Shown here piece by piece: positions 31,732 through 42,502 of a stretch of DNA of 64,000 nt. The notes beneath the pieces are model-generated. The model was given only the letters and a program-made list of their open reading frames with translations. It did not search any database and was not told the origin of the DNA. Numbering within the stretch: the stretch's first letter is position 1; every line of letters starts with the position of its first letter. The position numbers and the translations under genes are program-made. Where the stretch lies: assembly GCA_033439765.1 (NCBI GenBank), contig JAULSN010000001.1, forward strand, positions 7,626,001 through 7,690,000, given 5' to 3'. Source of the DNA: Lasiosphaeria ovina (taxonomy: Eukaryota; Ascomycota; Sordariomycetes; Sordariales; Lasiosphaeriaceae).

Positions 31732-33141
31732 CTACCCAAAGCGCCTCCGCGCGAGCTCCTTTAGCGTTTCAATGGTGCGGTCCTCCTTCTCGCGGTAGGC
31801 GGCGATGCGCTCGTTGCGCTCGGCAGCGGCAGCGCGCGCCTCCTCCTCGCGGCGCGACTGGCGCTGCGACGTGCGCTGCTGCTGCACGGCGAGCAGCTTG
31901 CGGTGCTCTTCGATACCATCGCCGCCGCCGAGCAGCTCGGCCTCGGGCACCGCCGCGCCGTCGGGCGACGGCTCGCGGAACGCGTTGAGCTTGGCGTTGA
32001 GCGCCTGCCGCTTCTCGAGCTTGCGCTCGCGCGTGCCCGCGTCCGCCCGCGGCACAAGCTCCTCGAGCTGCTCCTTCTGCCGCCGCCGGTCCGCCTTGCG
32101 CGCCTCGCGCAGCGCTTCCGCCTCGCCCTCGCGCTCTGCCGCTGCCGTCTCGCGCCGCTCCGCTAGGTCTTGCAGCGTCGGGATGACGGGGCCGTGCCGG
32201 GATGCTGCTGATGTCCCGGCCCGTTGCTGAGGGGGTAGCGACGGGCCGTAGTTGTCGTCGTCTTCGTCGTCGTCTTGGTCAGCTTTGGTGATGTTGTCGT
32301 AGCCGTCCGTCTCCTCTTCCGACTCTAGCCTATGAGGCGGCTGCCGCGAGCTGCTCCCCTCACTTCCACCTCCACCTCCACCTCCACGCTGCAGTTGTCT
32401 CTTCTGCTTCGGCTCAGCAGCCCGTCGACTGACAACCTCCTCCTCCTCCTCCCCCGCCTCTTCCTTGGCGAGCCGCTGCTCCTGCTTCAGCCGCGCGTAG
32501 ACCTCGGGGTCGTACCAGCCCTCGGCCAGCTCGCCGCGGTTCCACTTGCCGACGAAGCTCTTCCAGCGGCCGCGAACCTCGACCTCGTCGAGCGACGCAA
32601 TGTCCAGCGCCTTGTGCAGCTCCAGGTAGTCGGCAAAAAGGGGCCGGAAGGCCGCAAAGTCGTGCCGCCCCGACAGCTTGCGCGCGCCGAACGGCAGCGC
32701 CACGGGCTCCTCGTCTGCTGCTGCTGATGCACGCGGCTGCGCGTCTGCGGCTGTTCTCCTACTGCTGCGATGGTGGTGACGATGGTGGTGGCGGTGGCGG
32801 TGACGCGAGGTAGGTTCCTTGGCATCATCAACGTCATCGTCGTTGTGGTTGTAGTGGTCCTCTTTTCGCCCGTCCCCGTCCCTCGAACGATGGCGCCGCC
32901 GGTGGCGAGGGCGTGCGGGGTCCCGCTCTCGCTCCCGATTCCGATCACTATCAGTCCTTGCGTCTCGGCGGGGCCTATCGCGCTCGCGACTTGGTTCCCT
33001 CTCACGGTACTCGGTGCGGGCTGGGCGGGCCGGCGACCTTGACCTTGAGTGTCGCGAGGCTGGCCGCTTTGAGCGCGAATGCACTGGCGGAGACCGTGAT
33101 CGCGACCGCGACGCCACGCTCCGGGGCGGCAGTGACGGCAT
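31732..33141 (-). CDS. RS-rich nuclear protein with conserved central block
   Basis: Intronless, 469 residues. The first 130 residues are Arg/Ser/Asp/His-rich (SRSRSRSPP, RHSRSRSPARP, many RE/RD dipeptides, HRHHHR), an RS-like domain typical of splicing-related nuclear proteins. A compact central block follows (about residues 150-225: FGARKLSGRHDFAAFRPLF ... VRGRWKSFVGKWNRGELAEGWYDP). The last third is a charged coiled coil (PTLQDLAERRETAAAEREGE ... RTIETLKELARRRFG). The block and the ending look like real conserved modules, not chance, but I cannot name the family with certainty. A role in mRNA processing is inferred only from the RS domain. A Gly run and short amino-acid repeats reflect microsatellites. 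Confidence 0.8.
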   Translation of the reverse strand: MPSLPPRSVASRSRSRSPPVHSRSKRPASRHSRSRSPARPARTEYREREPSRERDRPRRDARTDSDRNRERERDPARPRHRRRHRSRDGDGRKEDHYNHNDDDVDDAKEPTSRHRHRHHHRHHHRSSRRTAADAQPRASAAADEEPVALPFGARKLSGRHDFAAFRPLFADYLELHKALDIASLDEVEVRGRWKSFVGKWNRGELAEGWYDPEVYARLKQEQRLAKEEAGEEEEEVVSRRAAEPKQKRQLQRGGGGGGGSEGSSSRQPPHRLESEEETDGYDNITKADQDDDEDDDNYGPSLPPQQRAGTSAASRHGPVIPTLQDLAERRETAAAEREGEAEALREARKADRRRQKEQLEELVPRADAGTRERKLEKRQALNAKLNAFREPSPDGAAVPEAELLGGGDGIEEHRKLLAVQQQRTSQRQSRREEEARAAAAERNERIAAYREKEDRTIETLKELARRRFG

Positions 33142-34051
33142 GGCCTGATGATATACTCTTGCTTGAGTGTTTGATACGTCTCCTGAATGGCGATGGGACC
33201 CGCTCCCTGTGCAGCTAAAGAGATAGGCTGAGAGGTCGGGTGGCTGTTGGTGCGACGTGTGACCTAGTTTGCGGCCTTGAGCAAACGTCGCTCACCTTAT
33301 TATTAATAACAAAGGCTCCCGAGAGTGTCAGTCTTCAGTTTCAGAGAATTGAAAATCCGGGGTACAGCGGGCTGCAGAAGCCTTGATTCATTTGAAAGAC
33401 AACCTAACGTGACGAGAGCGAGGTCGGAACAAAGCTAGGTTTCTTATTGGGGGAGCCTTGCAGGCTTTTGGGGGGCACGTTATTAGCGCCAATCATTCCG
33501 TTCAGCCGCATTGGGGACCCCTGAAACACATCAAGACAACACCCGACCACTCCGAACAGCAAATTCGACTCTGAGGTGTATGTATGTACCTATGTACGTA
33601 TGTACATGCGTGTTGTTAAGTATCGACAGTTAGCTAACACACGGCTGAAAACCTATAAATAATGCTCGAGGCCAGTCCAACCAAACCAGCCCAAGCGCAC
33701 ACGGCTTAGATGCAACGGCAAATAACTTTTACCCTCCTGTTTTCGCCCTTGATGCAGAAAAGCAAGTTGAGTCCAGCCCAAGACAACTCGCTGGAAAGCA
33801 AACGCTCCACCACCTGCCTGACTGACGCCCACTTGGTCGCTAGTCTCCAAAATCTCGCCTATCATATATGAAGGTAGCAGAAAAACCGCTAAAAATCACG
33901 AATGCCTCTCATGGGTATCTTGTTCCTTCGCGCCTTACTTTTCTCCCCCACATGTCCACGGTTCCAGAATCAACCGCTCCCTATCACCCCAAACCATCAA
34001 GGTTCAGAGGTGCTTTAACTCGCATTTCGCAGCCGCCAAGTTGTAAAAACC
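33142..34051. other. Intergenic: RS gene upstream / copper factor downstream
   Basis: About 900 bp with no supported gene. GTATGTACCTATGTACGTATGTAC-like short repeats lie near 33580-33608. Confidence 0.55.
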
Positions 34052-35709
34052 CTATCCTGACGAAGCCGGAAGAGCTAGATCGTCAGCATTATTATGTAAG
34101 CTGCATCCAATGCAGTCGCAATCGTCGCCGCAAGGACAAAAATCCATGCTCCCCAAACAGCCGCCATCCATCCGGAGCGGTATATTCACGAAGAAATAGT
34201 CCGCCGTCGACAAAGACTGCTCGTTATTCGCAGCCGACCCGTCGCTGGCTGCCTGTGAATCTGGAGAGGCGGGGGCCGTGTTTCCGTTCCGTGTAGGCGT
34301 CCCGCTGCTGCCGCTACCAACGCCCCCGTTTGCGCTGGTTCCGTTGTAGGCATTGTTGACATACTGCAGCGTCTGATCATTGAATGGATGAGCCAAACAC
34401 CCAAGGCATTGACAACCGGCACCGCAGGTGCACTCGTGACTCATGCCGTGATCGGCCCCAGCTCCGTTCGGAGTGGCCAACATCGGAGGCCCCATTGTCA
34501 TGTTGGGCTGAGAGGACATCTCTTGCCAAGTGCTCTGTTCCATCGGGTGCTGCCAGGATCCATACTGAGCTGGGTAGGTAAAGATAGTAGGGTAGCCGTA
34601 TGGCGCGGGCGCGGGCATGGGCTGCGGCTTTAGATCTACAGGAGGTGCGTATTGCTCTAGATACTGCTGCGAGAAATCTGACTGCAGTGGCTGCTGTTGT
34701 GGAATATTGCCCGAATGCAACTCCGGCCCTTCATCTTTGGGGCCGCAGCAGCAGCTGCCCCCATTCGTGGCACCGCTTGATTTTGGCAACAGTGGTGTAC
34801 CTAACCCAGCGGGCTGATGAGGAACTGTTAAAGATGCCAAACTAGCGTTTCGAGCGTCATTTGAAAATGGCACCGGCCGTGTCGGTGATCCCAGGCCGTT
34901 GCTCTGGCGTGAAGAGACCACCCCCTCCTCGTTCTTGACCTCTTGCGACAGATGGTGTCCTGGGGCGTACTGGATATCCATGGGATACGGAACAGGGGTT
35001 CCATAACCCAGGTTTTGGGAAGGCGTGAATCCATTTCCAGGAGGGGCCCGAGGCACGAACTCAACGCCGGGTCCAAACCCCGTGAGATTGCTCAGCGGCA
35101 TCTGAGGCTGTAGGCCATTCCCAGTCATGGGCATCGCATTGGCATCTATACTGCCGCTGTGTGGTGTCACCAAACTGCCTACCATCCTCTGCAGCTGCGA
35201 GGGGTCATATGATTGCTTCCTGCCGTTGGATCTGGAACCATTGCTAGCTTTGGCCACCCGAAAGGCAGACCGGGTTGGCGATGTCGGCGGGGAGGTGGGA
35301 GATGGGTTTCCCTCGACTACTCCGTTCCCTGTCCCAGACTCGGGTTCGCAACCGCATTTCTGTTTCCGCGGGATAGCAACCTTGACCCCCCCGCAAGCAC
35401 AAGGCTTTCCGGGGGGGCAGGGACATGTGCTCAGCGGGCGGCCAGGTTTTCGCACCGGGACCATTATTCGCTCGGAAGAGTGATTGCACTTCGTAGATCG
35501 GTGGCCGCGAATACATGGCGCGCTGTCACGGGAGAGTTAGTCACATGTTCATATAAACAAACAAGGTTCCACAAATGAACAAGGCCGCCGTCTGAGAAAA
35601 GGCGGTAGTAAAACGGACCACCATCCACGTTCCGGAAGGGCAAACGACGATGGACAGTGAAGGAACGTGAGACATACCAGGCCATTTTCTGGCCATTTAT
35701 CATGGGCAT
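34052..35709 (-). CDS. Copper-fist transcription factor (Mac1/Cuf1/GRISEA-like)
   Basis: Exons 35709-35678 and 35522-34052 with a 155-bp intron; 500 residues. The splice joins MPMINGQKMAC to APCIRGHRSTKCNH, a canonical copper-fist domain with Zn ligands (C11, C14, C23, H25) and the KPGRP minor-groove motif. A CxC-rich stretch follows (CPCPPGKPCACGG, KCGC). The C terminus holds two copper-sensing repeats of the form CxCx3CxCx2CxxH: CTCGAGCQCLGCLAH and CPCGDDCDCIGCSLH, plus a CCC triplet near the middle. This layout is that of Mac1/Cuf1/GRISEA factors, which activate copper-uptake genes when copper is low and are inhibited when copper binds the C-terminal Cys repeats. An upstream ATG at 35763 would add 18 residues, but the family normally begins at MPMING. 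Confidence 0.92.
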
Positions 35710-38417
35710 CCTGGCGGCTGAAGGCACAGTGGCACAGGAGGCATCTGCGGCGGAAGTCGACAATCTTATTTGGCCTAAGTGTTTATCGACAAGGGGGACG
35801 TTGACGATGCGGATACCTGAGGAAATCGTTGGTCCCGTAGCTCATACCAGCTCAACAGGTCGCGGGTTTAGCGGACGATACCAGATAGGACGAGGCGTCG
35901 GCGGTGAAATCGTGCTCAGCCGGGTCCCGAGACTCGAGGGTGTCCAGTGGTCAAGAGGAACCCGCTGGCAGGTGTTTGAGCGCTGCCTAGGAGGTGGAGG
36001 GGACAAGGCCGGGAGCCGAGAAACAGAATCTTGTGTATATCGCGCTTACGGCCCATACGGTAGCAGGTGGCGGGGGGCTTGACAATTTCTTGCCCAGTAT
36101 CAACGTTTTGGAGGCTGCCCCAAGGTTCCAGAAACAACGGATTACTTGCTGGCAGCGGGGATGATGTGACCACGACGAGGCGAGACAAGCCGTCATCTAG
36201 CACTTAGTGCGCCGTCGCAGGATAGTTACAAAGCCTATCGTTCAAGATTCGCGATGGGGCTGGCCCTTGTGACCTGAGTGGCGCGAGGGTATTTTCACAG
36301 TGGAAGCCACTCCCATACATGCCGAGCAAGTGGGCACTGGTCGATGACGAAGTGCGCGGCGGCGGGGCGGCGCGCGGCTTTGCCCCTTGGCCTAAGATGG
36401 CGCCGTCCTAGGCCAGAGACTTGTCGACGGTGAATAACGTGGGCACGAGAATGTGCTAGCTAGCTGTGTGCGCCTTGAGGCATGACAATCTTTAAGCTTT
36501 GTGGTACTCTAAACAAGAAGACAAGAACAGCGAGGCGGTGCAAGTGGGCTGGAGTCGGGACTTGCAAGCACGGGAAGCCGAACGGCCGCTAGACAGGCAA
36601 GGCGAAGCGAGGTGAGGCGAGAGACGAACCGGACGACTGAACCCAGGACTCGCTGGCTCACACCAGGCCAGCCGGCGCCGTCTCGCTACTTCCCTGACCG
36701 TCCCGAGCCGGAAGTGAACTTGAGGGACAAAGGGCTTGGTTATTGGGGGTGAAGGGAGGGGGCAGTGGTAGGTGGAAACGAGAGAAACTGAACCCACCTC
36801 CGATAGGTAGGCTACGGAAGGGGCTACAGACAGAGCCTTAGGTTTGGTGTTTCAATGCCGAGGGAGTCGGAGGTATGTACTGTGGTCGGTAGGATACCAT
36901 CGCCCAGCGCCGTGGTTGCGATGGTGGAAGTGTATCGCGCACGACGGCCAGATTACTACAATACCTAGATTGCGTGGGACAAAGAAAGGTGGCAGGGGCT
37001 CGGACTTGTCGTCTTGTCAGATCTTGGGATTCACGGCAGCAAGGCGGGCCCCGTCCCAGCACCTCTCCCGTCTCGTCGCCCAGCTCCCTTCCTTCCTTCC
37101 CTTCCTCCCTTCCCCTCCCCGTGAGACGAGTGAGACTCGACTCGACTCATTCTGCCAGCGTCCCACGTTGATTCGACCCAGGACCAGGGGCACTTTCCCT
37201 GGTCTGGCCTTTCATCGCGGTTGCAAGCGCAGGTGCGAGTGGGCATGTTGGTGGGGTGCGGCGTGGTCGGGGGGTACTGAGCAAGTTTCTATTGGCTGAC
37301 CCGGGGGCGGCCCAAGGGTTGCGGCGGAAAGTTGTGGGCAAGTACACAGTACAGTACGTGACTGGCGGTGGGCACGCACGCCCCAACTGGGGAGCCGGGA
37401 CCTTCAACAACGTGAAATCGCCCCCAGCCAAGCTTAAACCCACCTGACAACCGACAACGAGTCCGTGGGCCGACCAACTCCCACACGCGCTTCTTGTTCT
37501 CGGACGAATCAAACCACCATGGGTTCCCGTTGTCGGGAATATCGGACGGTAGGACGGCAAGAACGGCTCTGAGACACAGGTGGCGGTTGTCTGTTGTAAG
37601 ATCTAGCGTCAATTCAAACCGAGTTCTTCGGAATGCCGTGTTTGGCAAGCTGATTCAAGACCACAAGCCGTTTCTGTAAACCCTCGCAAAGCCCTACGAG
37701 GCGGTTGAGAAGTTGGGGGATTTCATTCTCGGGTGTCTCTGTTGTATAGGTATGCACAAATTAATATCAGGGACCCGAATGACTGTCGATATTGCGCAGC
37801 GGGCTAGACCCTTCCATGGCTGCCTGAATTATTATTGGAATGGCCATGCGTGCCATTTGAAGGCAATGTTTACTTATTAACAACCTAAAGCGGTACGACT
37901 GCCAGCCTTACATATAGGTAAGATACCTAAGCTAGATAGGTGCCATGTACCCAAGGCAGGTGTGTACTGTACTTACAAGAACTACCATAGTCTCTCAAAA
38001 ACGCCATATTATTAGCGCATCAATGCCTTGGAGTTTTAGCGATTATGACGTACGTGGTTGAGAACTAGGTCTGCCTCATGTCTTGTCCTTCAGTGTGCCT
38101 ACCTGGTCTCATGTAGACTTAGTATTCGTGCGGAATACGGAGCACGGAATACGGCACTCTTCTAAGACAACAAGGAGCCGGGCAGTACGGATCCGTTTAT
38201 TAGTGGGGGACCGGTCTTTCCCTACCGGCAGATCGGATCTCTTGGCGATCTAATCTCATCGAGACGTAAAGTCTCAAAACAAAACCTCACCTCTTGACTA
38301 CACCTGAATAGCGCAAAGTTTGTGCTGGCGTTCACCGGCACGGGCTCCATAGACTCAAAGCTAGTTCAAGTGGAGGAATGGCTCGCTTCTGATTCAGAGT
38401 CTCCGTCAAGTTTGCAT
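35710..38417. other. Intergenic, upstream of the copper-fist gene
   Basis: About 2.7 kb without supported coding sequence. It includes a CCTT-type polypyrimidine run near 37085-37125, several TAGGTA motifs near 37915-37945, and the 3' UTR of the SR140-like gene. Copper-responsive elements could lie here but cannot be assigned by eye. Confidence 0.5.
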
Positions 38418-40883
38418 TTAATGATCCTCGTCTGAGCCTGAGCCGGCAAACATGTCCACTGCCCGTATCCGCTTCCTGGGCACCGCTGCCTTGAACGAGG
38501 ACATCTTAAAGCCGCCGACTGACTTGACCTCCGGTTTGGTTGTCAACGGTCGAGCCGCCGGCGTTTCATCTAACCCGCCCATCACAGCGTCATGATCGGT
38601 GGGGCCTTCGTGTGCCTCGCCTTGCCAGCCGTCCAGAGTATCATCGTCTGGATAACCGTCAATATCATCGTCTGACAGAAGTTCTCCTGCGTCAAAAGAA
38701 TACTGTACTTGCGATAACTGCAGCTCTCTATCAGTTTCGCCCGTATCCGGCATTCTATCGGCACGACCAGATTCGTTTGCCGGCTCTAGATGACTTGCAG
38801 GTAGATTAGACGCGGCCGAGATCGCACTAGCCTTGCCTCCTTCCGCAATTGAGCGTGTAACCGACTTCCAGCGGCTTGTCGTCTTTCCTGTCTCGCCGCC
38901 ACTCGTATCCTTCTTGGCCGAGGGCGGGTTTTTGAAACTGCTGTAGAAAAACGCTTGTGTCTCTTCCGGGAATATATTCTTGCCATCCCAGATAGACAAG
39001 ACGTACTCTATGCTGTTCTTCCAGTTGTTGGCACGCATGAGGCCAAAGTTGAACTTGTCAGCCATCATACCCAGCATCTCGAAGGTTTTGTGCTTTCGAA
39101 GTGCCGTCTCGAGAAGCTGACGGAATCGCCAGGCAAGGTTTTTATTCCCCGACAACTCCAGAATATCGCTCACAACATATAGGCCGATTAACCGCGACTC
39201 CCTTATGTCGGTGGCATCAGATGCAGCTTTGTCTTCAGCTGCTGGCGAAACATGGCGAGAGTCCTCCACATCGCCGTCTTTGCCCTTGGAATATTTCTTG
39301 TACTTTGGATTTGCAGACGTAAATGCCAATGGACGCTCGATATTCGAGACTACCATCTCGGCAACCTCATCGGCACCCTTGTTTGTGTGTGCGAGAGCAA
39401 ACGCGCTTACGCTCGCTACGTCTCCATTCTTGATTTTGGATAATGTGGTTGGGAGTCGCGCTAGGAGGTAGGCGAGCCTAGACTTGTCGATGGGGTTCAG
39501 GAACGTGTCATCTTTTGTCTTGGATCCAGATCCGGTTTCGTTCTGGCGCGGCTTGTCCGGCTCGAAATCATCTTCGTCTGACGAGTTGTAGTCGGGGTCG
39601 GAAACAAACTCGTCGACGCCAGTCGCGTACTCGTAAGGCAGACGTTCATCAGGCACTTTCCAGGCATGACTTCTTTCAAACAGGGGGACATACTTGTCCA
39701 CCCGTCGACGCGACCGGAAGCCCGTGATAATATCCCACAGTCTCCAGCGATACCATATGCCGCCTTCACTCCGCGCGTCCCAGATCCAGGCCCACTTTTC
39801 TTCTCGCTGGACCTCTGGTCGTGACATGAGGAGGGCCTCGAACTCAACTCCGCGCTCCAAAACAGACTCAATAACCTTGTGAATCATTCGTAGCTGCTTG
39901 ATGTCTCCTGGGGGACGGGTGGGGACATGCAAAAGATCGTTTCTGTCAACTGAAGCGCCCGCGGGGCCGTAAGAAGACGGAGGCGCGTAGCCGCGTCCAT
40001 GGCCGATCGGTTGCGACAAGTGGGTTTTAACAGATGGCTCTACCCTTTTCGCCCCGAAGGGATGCGACGAAGGTCCCGAGGACACCGAGATAGGGAGGCT
40101 GGAGGATATGGCGGCTGAAGAGAGATATTTTTGTGCAGACAGGAAGAACCCGAATCCGAGGTAGCGGTTTTGTAGCACGCTCGCGGCAGCATCTATGTCC
40201 TTCGCAGGGGTTTCCTGTGACAAAATGACAATCGCCGTGTTCGACTTTCGTTCGGTGCCGCTTGGTCCAGAGGGTGGTATGATTTTGACGTCGTCGACCG
40301 TCAGATTTGAGGGAACCAGGGCTTTAATGGCGGATAGCGACGTGTTCGGTGGGATGTTGGCGAGACGCAGGGTAGGCTTCGATATAGCCTTTTCCTGTGC
40401 TCTGTCGGCCACGGGGGCATTCTCATCCGTCCGCGACCGTGAATCCCAGCTGCTGAGGCCACGCCTGCCACGTCCCTCATCTCTCGATTGGAAGCCTTCA
40501 AAGGGTCTCTTCTTCCCAAGGGAAGACGGTACGGGACCTAGACTCCCAGGGCCGCTTTTCATCGTGGGGCCCGAGGGGACGCCGAAATGTCTCTTGCCAG
40601 AACCTCCTCCATAGCCAGTCGATGTGCCCAACGGCGGTTTATTCGGGAATCCATCGGTGAATCTTGACGGCGGGGGTTTTGAGTCTCGGGCGGAGGAACG
40701 AAAGCTATCATCGTCGCCGAAGGTCTCGCGGAAGCTTTCCAGAGCGGCAGCCGTCTCGGCCTCCTCTCTGCGACGCTTGGCCTCGGCCTCAGCTTTTTGG
40801 CGTTCGAATGCCGACTGCTTGACTGGCCTCTGCAACTTGGCCTCGGCGTCGGGGAATTCAGTAATCTTCTTTCTCGACGACAT
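38418..40883 (-). CDS. U2 snRNP-associated factor, SR140/U2SURP type
   Basis: Intronless, 821 residues from MSSRKKITEF. After a basic/Glu-rich N terminus it has an RRM (about residues 158-250, LRLANIPPNTSLSAIKALV ... YLGFGFFLSAQKYL), a SURP module (HKVIESVLERGVEFEALLM ... IWYRWRLWDII), and a CID-like ENTH/VHS fold (residues roughly 455-670; SRLAYLLARLPTTLSKIKNG ... SRLIGLYVVSDILELSG ... NSIEYVLSIWDGKNIFP). The order RRM-SURP-CID is diagnostic for SR140/U2SURP, which associates with the U2 snRNP in 3' splice-site recognition; the CID can bind RNA polymerase II CTD. The C terminus is acidic. The sequence upstream of the chosen ATG has only a GTG in frame. Confidence 0.9.
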   Translation of the reverse strand: MSSRKKITEFPDAEAKLQRPVKQSAFERQKAEAEAKRRREEAETAAALESFRETFGDDDSFRSSARDSKPPPSRFTDGFPNKPPLGTSTGYGGGSGKRHFGVPSGPTMKSGPGSLGPVPSSLGKKRPFEGFQSRDEGRGRRGLSSWDSRSRTDENAPVADRAQEKAISKPTLRLANIPPNTSLSAIKALVPSNLTVDDVKIIPPSGPSGTERKSNTAIVILSQETPAKDIDAAASVLQNRYLGFGFFLSAQKYLSSAAISSSLPISVSSGPSSHPFGAKRVEPSVKTHLSQPIGHGRGYAPPSSYGPAGASVDRNDLLHVPTRPPGDIKQLRMIHKVIESVLERGVEFEALLMSRPEVQREEKWAWIWDARSEGGIWYRWRLWDIITGFRSRRRVDKYVPLFERSHAWKVPDERLPYEYATGVDEFVSDPDYNSSDEDDFEPDKPRQNETGSGSKTKDDTFLNPIDKSRLAYLLARLPTTLSKIKNGDVASVSAFALAHTNKGADEVAEMVVSNIERPLAFTSANPKYKKYSKGKDGDVEDSRHVSPAAEDKAASDATDIRESRLIGLYVVSDILELSGNKNLAWRFRQLLETALRKHKTFEMLGMMADKFNFGLMRANNWKNSIEYVLSIWDGKNIFPEETQAFFYSSFKNPPSAKKDTSGGETGKTTSRWKSVTRSIAEGGKASAISAASNLPASHLEPANESGRADRMPDTGETDRELQLSQVQYSFDAGELLSDDDIDGYPDDDTLDGWQGEAHEGPTDHDAVMGGLDETPAARPLTTKPEVKSVGGFKMSSFKAAVPRKRIRAVDMFAGSGSDEDH

Positions 40884-42265
40884 TTTTGGCAGGTTGAGAT
40901 TGACCACGCATAACTGAGTGCTGGCGGTCACTCAGTTGTGCCGTTGTGCTGTCTTCGATGCTTGTGCGTGCACTGTCGTTAGCGAAGCGCGGCTGTCAAG
41001 GCAGTTTACGCGTCTTGTCAGCAGCTAGATGACCCAGAAGTGAAAAGGCGAAGTGAAGTTGGTCCGTGCGTGGCTGCGAGGAACAACTCGACGAGCAACC
41101 TGGAAATGTCCAGTGGTAATTTACTGTATGTACGAATACTGAGCACCTACCTTACCTACCAGATACGTGAATATGGAAATACCTTACCTTAATTCGCTGC
41201 AGTGCACTGAATGCCGAGTTAAATAACACACAGAGGAATTACCTCAAGAGCTTCAACGTAAAAGGTGCAGTATCTAAGGGAACTAATCTATTGGCACTAT
41301 CAAAAGTTCGAAGCTGCCCGACGGGTTGACCCAGACCGGCCTACAGGCTACAACCAGTTCGCGCTAGCCTGCAGCTCTGAGCTCCTCTCGAAAGTTCAAT
41401 CAATCCCCGAATACTCGGCTATTACTACTTTGGACGCTGTGGGCCCTTTCAATATGTTAAAGGCCTCATTGGCTTGGGTTTCGTCCTGACCTTTTTGCTC
41501 AAACTTGTTTAAACAGAGTCGGTAGCGATCCTACCTCCCTCCCCCGTCCATGAATCCCTAGCAAAGGCTTTTCGTGGCCGATTGTTTGCCATATTCCTTA
41601 TTCTTCTCAACTACGGATCCGTACCGCTACCAATAGTCATTCAGGGGTTGGATTGTAATGGAAGCCACAGTTGGCGAATTCTCTTGTTCATTCCTTGAAA
41701 CTTGTAAGGAACGATGGACCATAGCTGCCCAGCTGCCAAGTCTTAAACCTTGTGCCCAAACCCCAAACGATCACGCTGGGGTAAAGCGGGCCATGCTCTC
41801 CACGTCCAAATCCCAATCCGTCGGTGTGGTGATTTGCCTCTCTTTCCCAAGTCTTTCCTCTCTCCGCGAAATGACTGGATGAAGCGTGACCGACATATGG
41901 ACATGTTACTAATATTTATCTTCTCCTGCCGAGATCATGCTCGGGGCCGACTGGGCAGAGTGTATTAACAGTTATGTACTGCGACATACATATGGATGTT
42001 AATCAGCAAAGGTCCAGCACGCCCTTCGGTCTTGGCGGTATCGATCTTCCGGCTTGCTTTATTTAAAATAAAGACATTCCGGACACAGCGAGAAGCCCAT
42101 ACCTGCCCTGGACTTGTCTGAAACACCCAGTGTCCCGTCTCAAGCGGATAAGCTCTGCCTGCTGTACCATAGTAAGGTTTGCGTTGGCGGTGGCGTCCTT
42201 CCAAGCTTGGAAACAGAGGCACGCCAACAGAGACAACCACGCACAGTCATCAGTCGCACACCAAT

Positions 42266-42300
<35 letters not shown>

Positions 42301-42502
42301 GTGACGCACACGCACACGCCCACAAACACCTGCGATTGCACCTTATTACACACACATCCCTCTGAGTCTACACCCGGCCGGCCGACAGTCGAGCCAATCC
42401 CCCCCACCAACTCTGTGGGCTTTTCCCGCCCTCCGCTGCGCTGGGGGTTATTGAGCAACTTGCAGTTTTTATGGGGCTTGTCTTCCCAAGTTCCCAGAGA
42501 AA
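40884..42502. other. Divergent intergenic region, SR140-like / FAD oxidase
   Basis: About 1.6 kb holding two promoters. It contains ACCTACCTTACCTACC at 41146-41161, a small inverted repeat at 41521-41631 and a CA array at 42267-42299. No supported gene. Confidence 0.55.
42267..42299. repeat. (CA)n microsatellite
   Basis: About sixteen CA units, 200 bp upstream of the FAD oxidase start. Confidence 0.95.
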
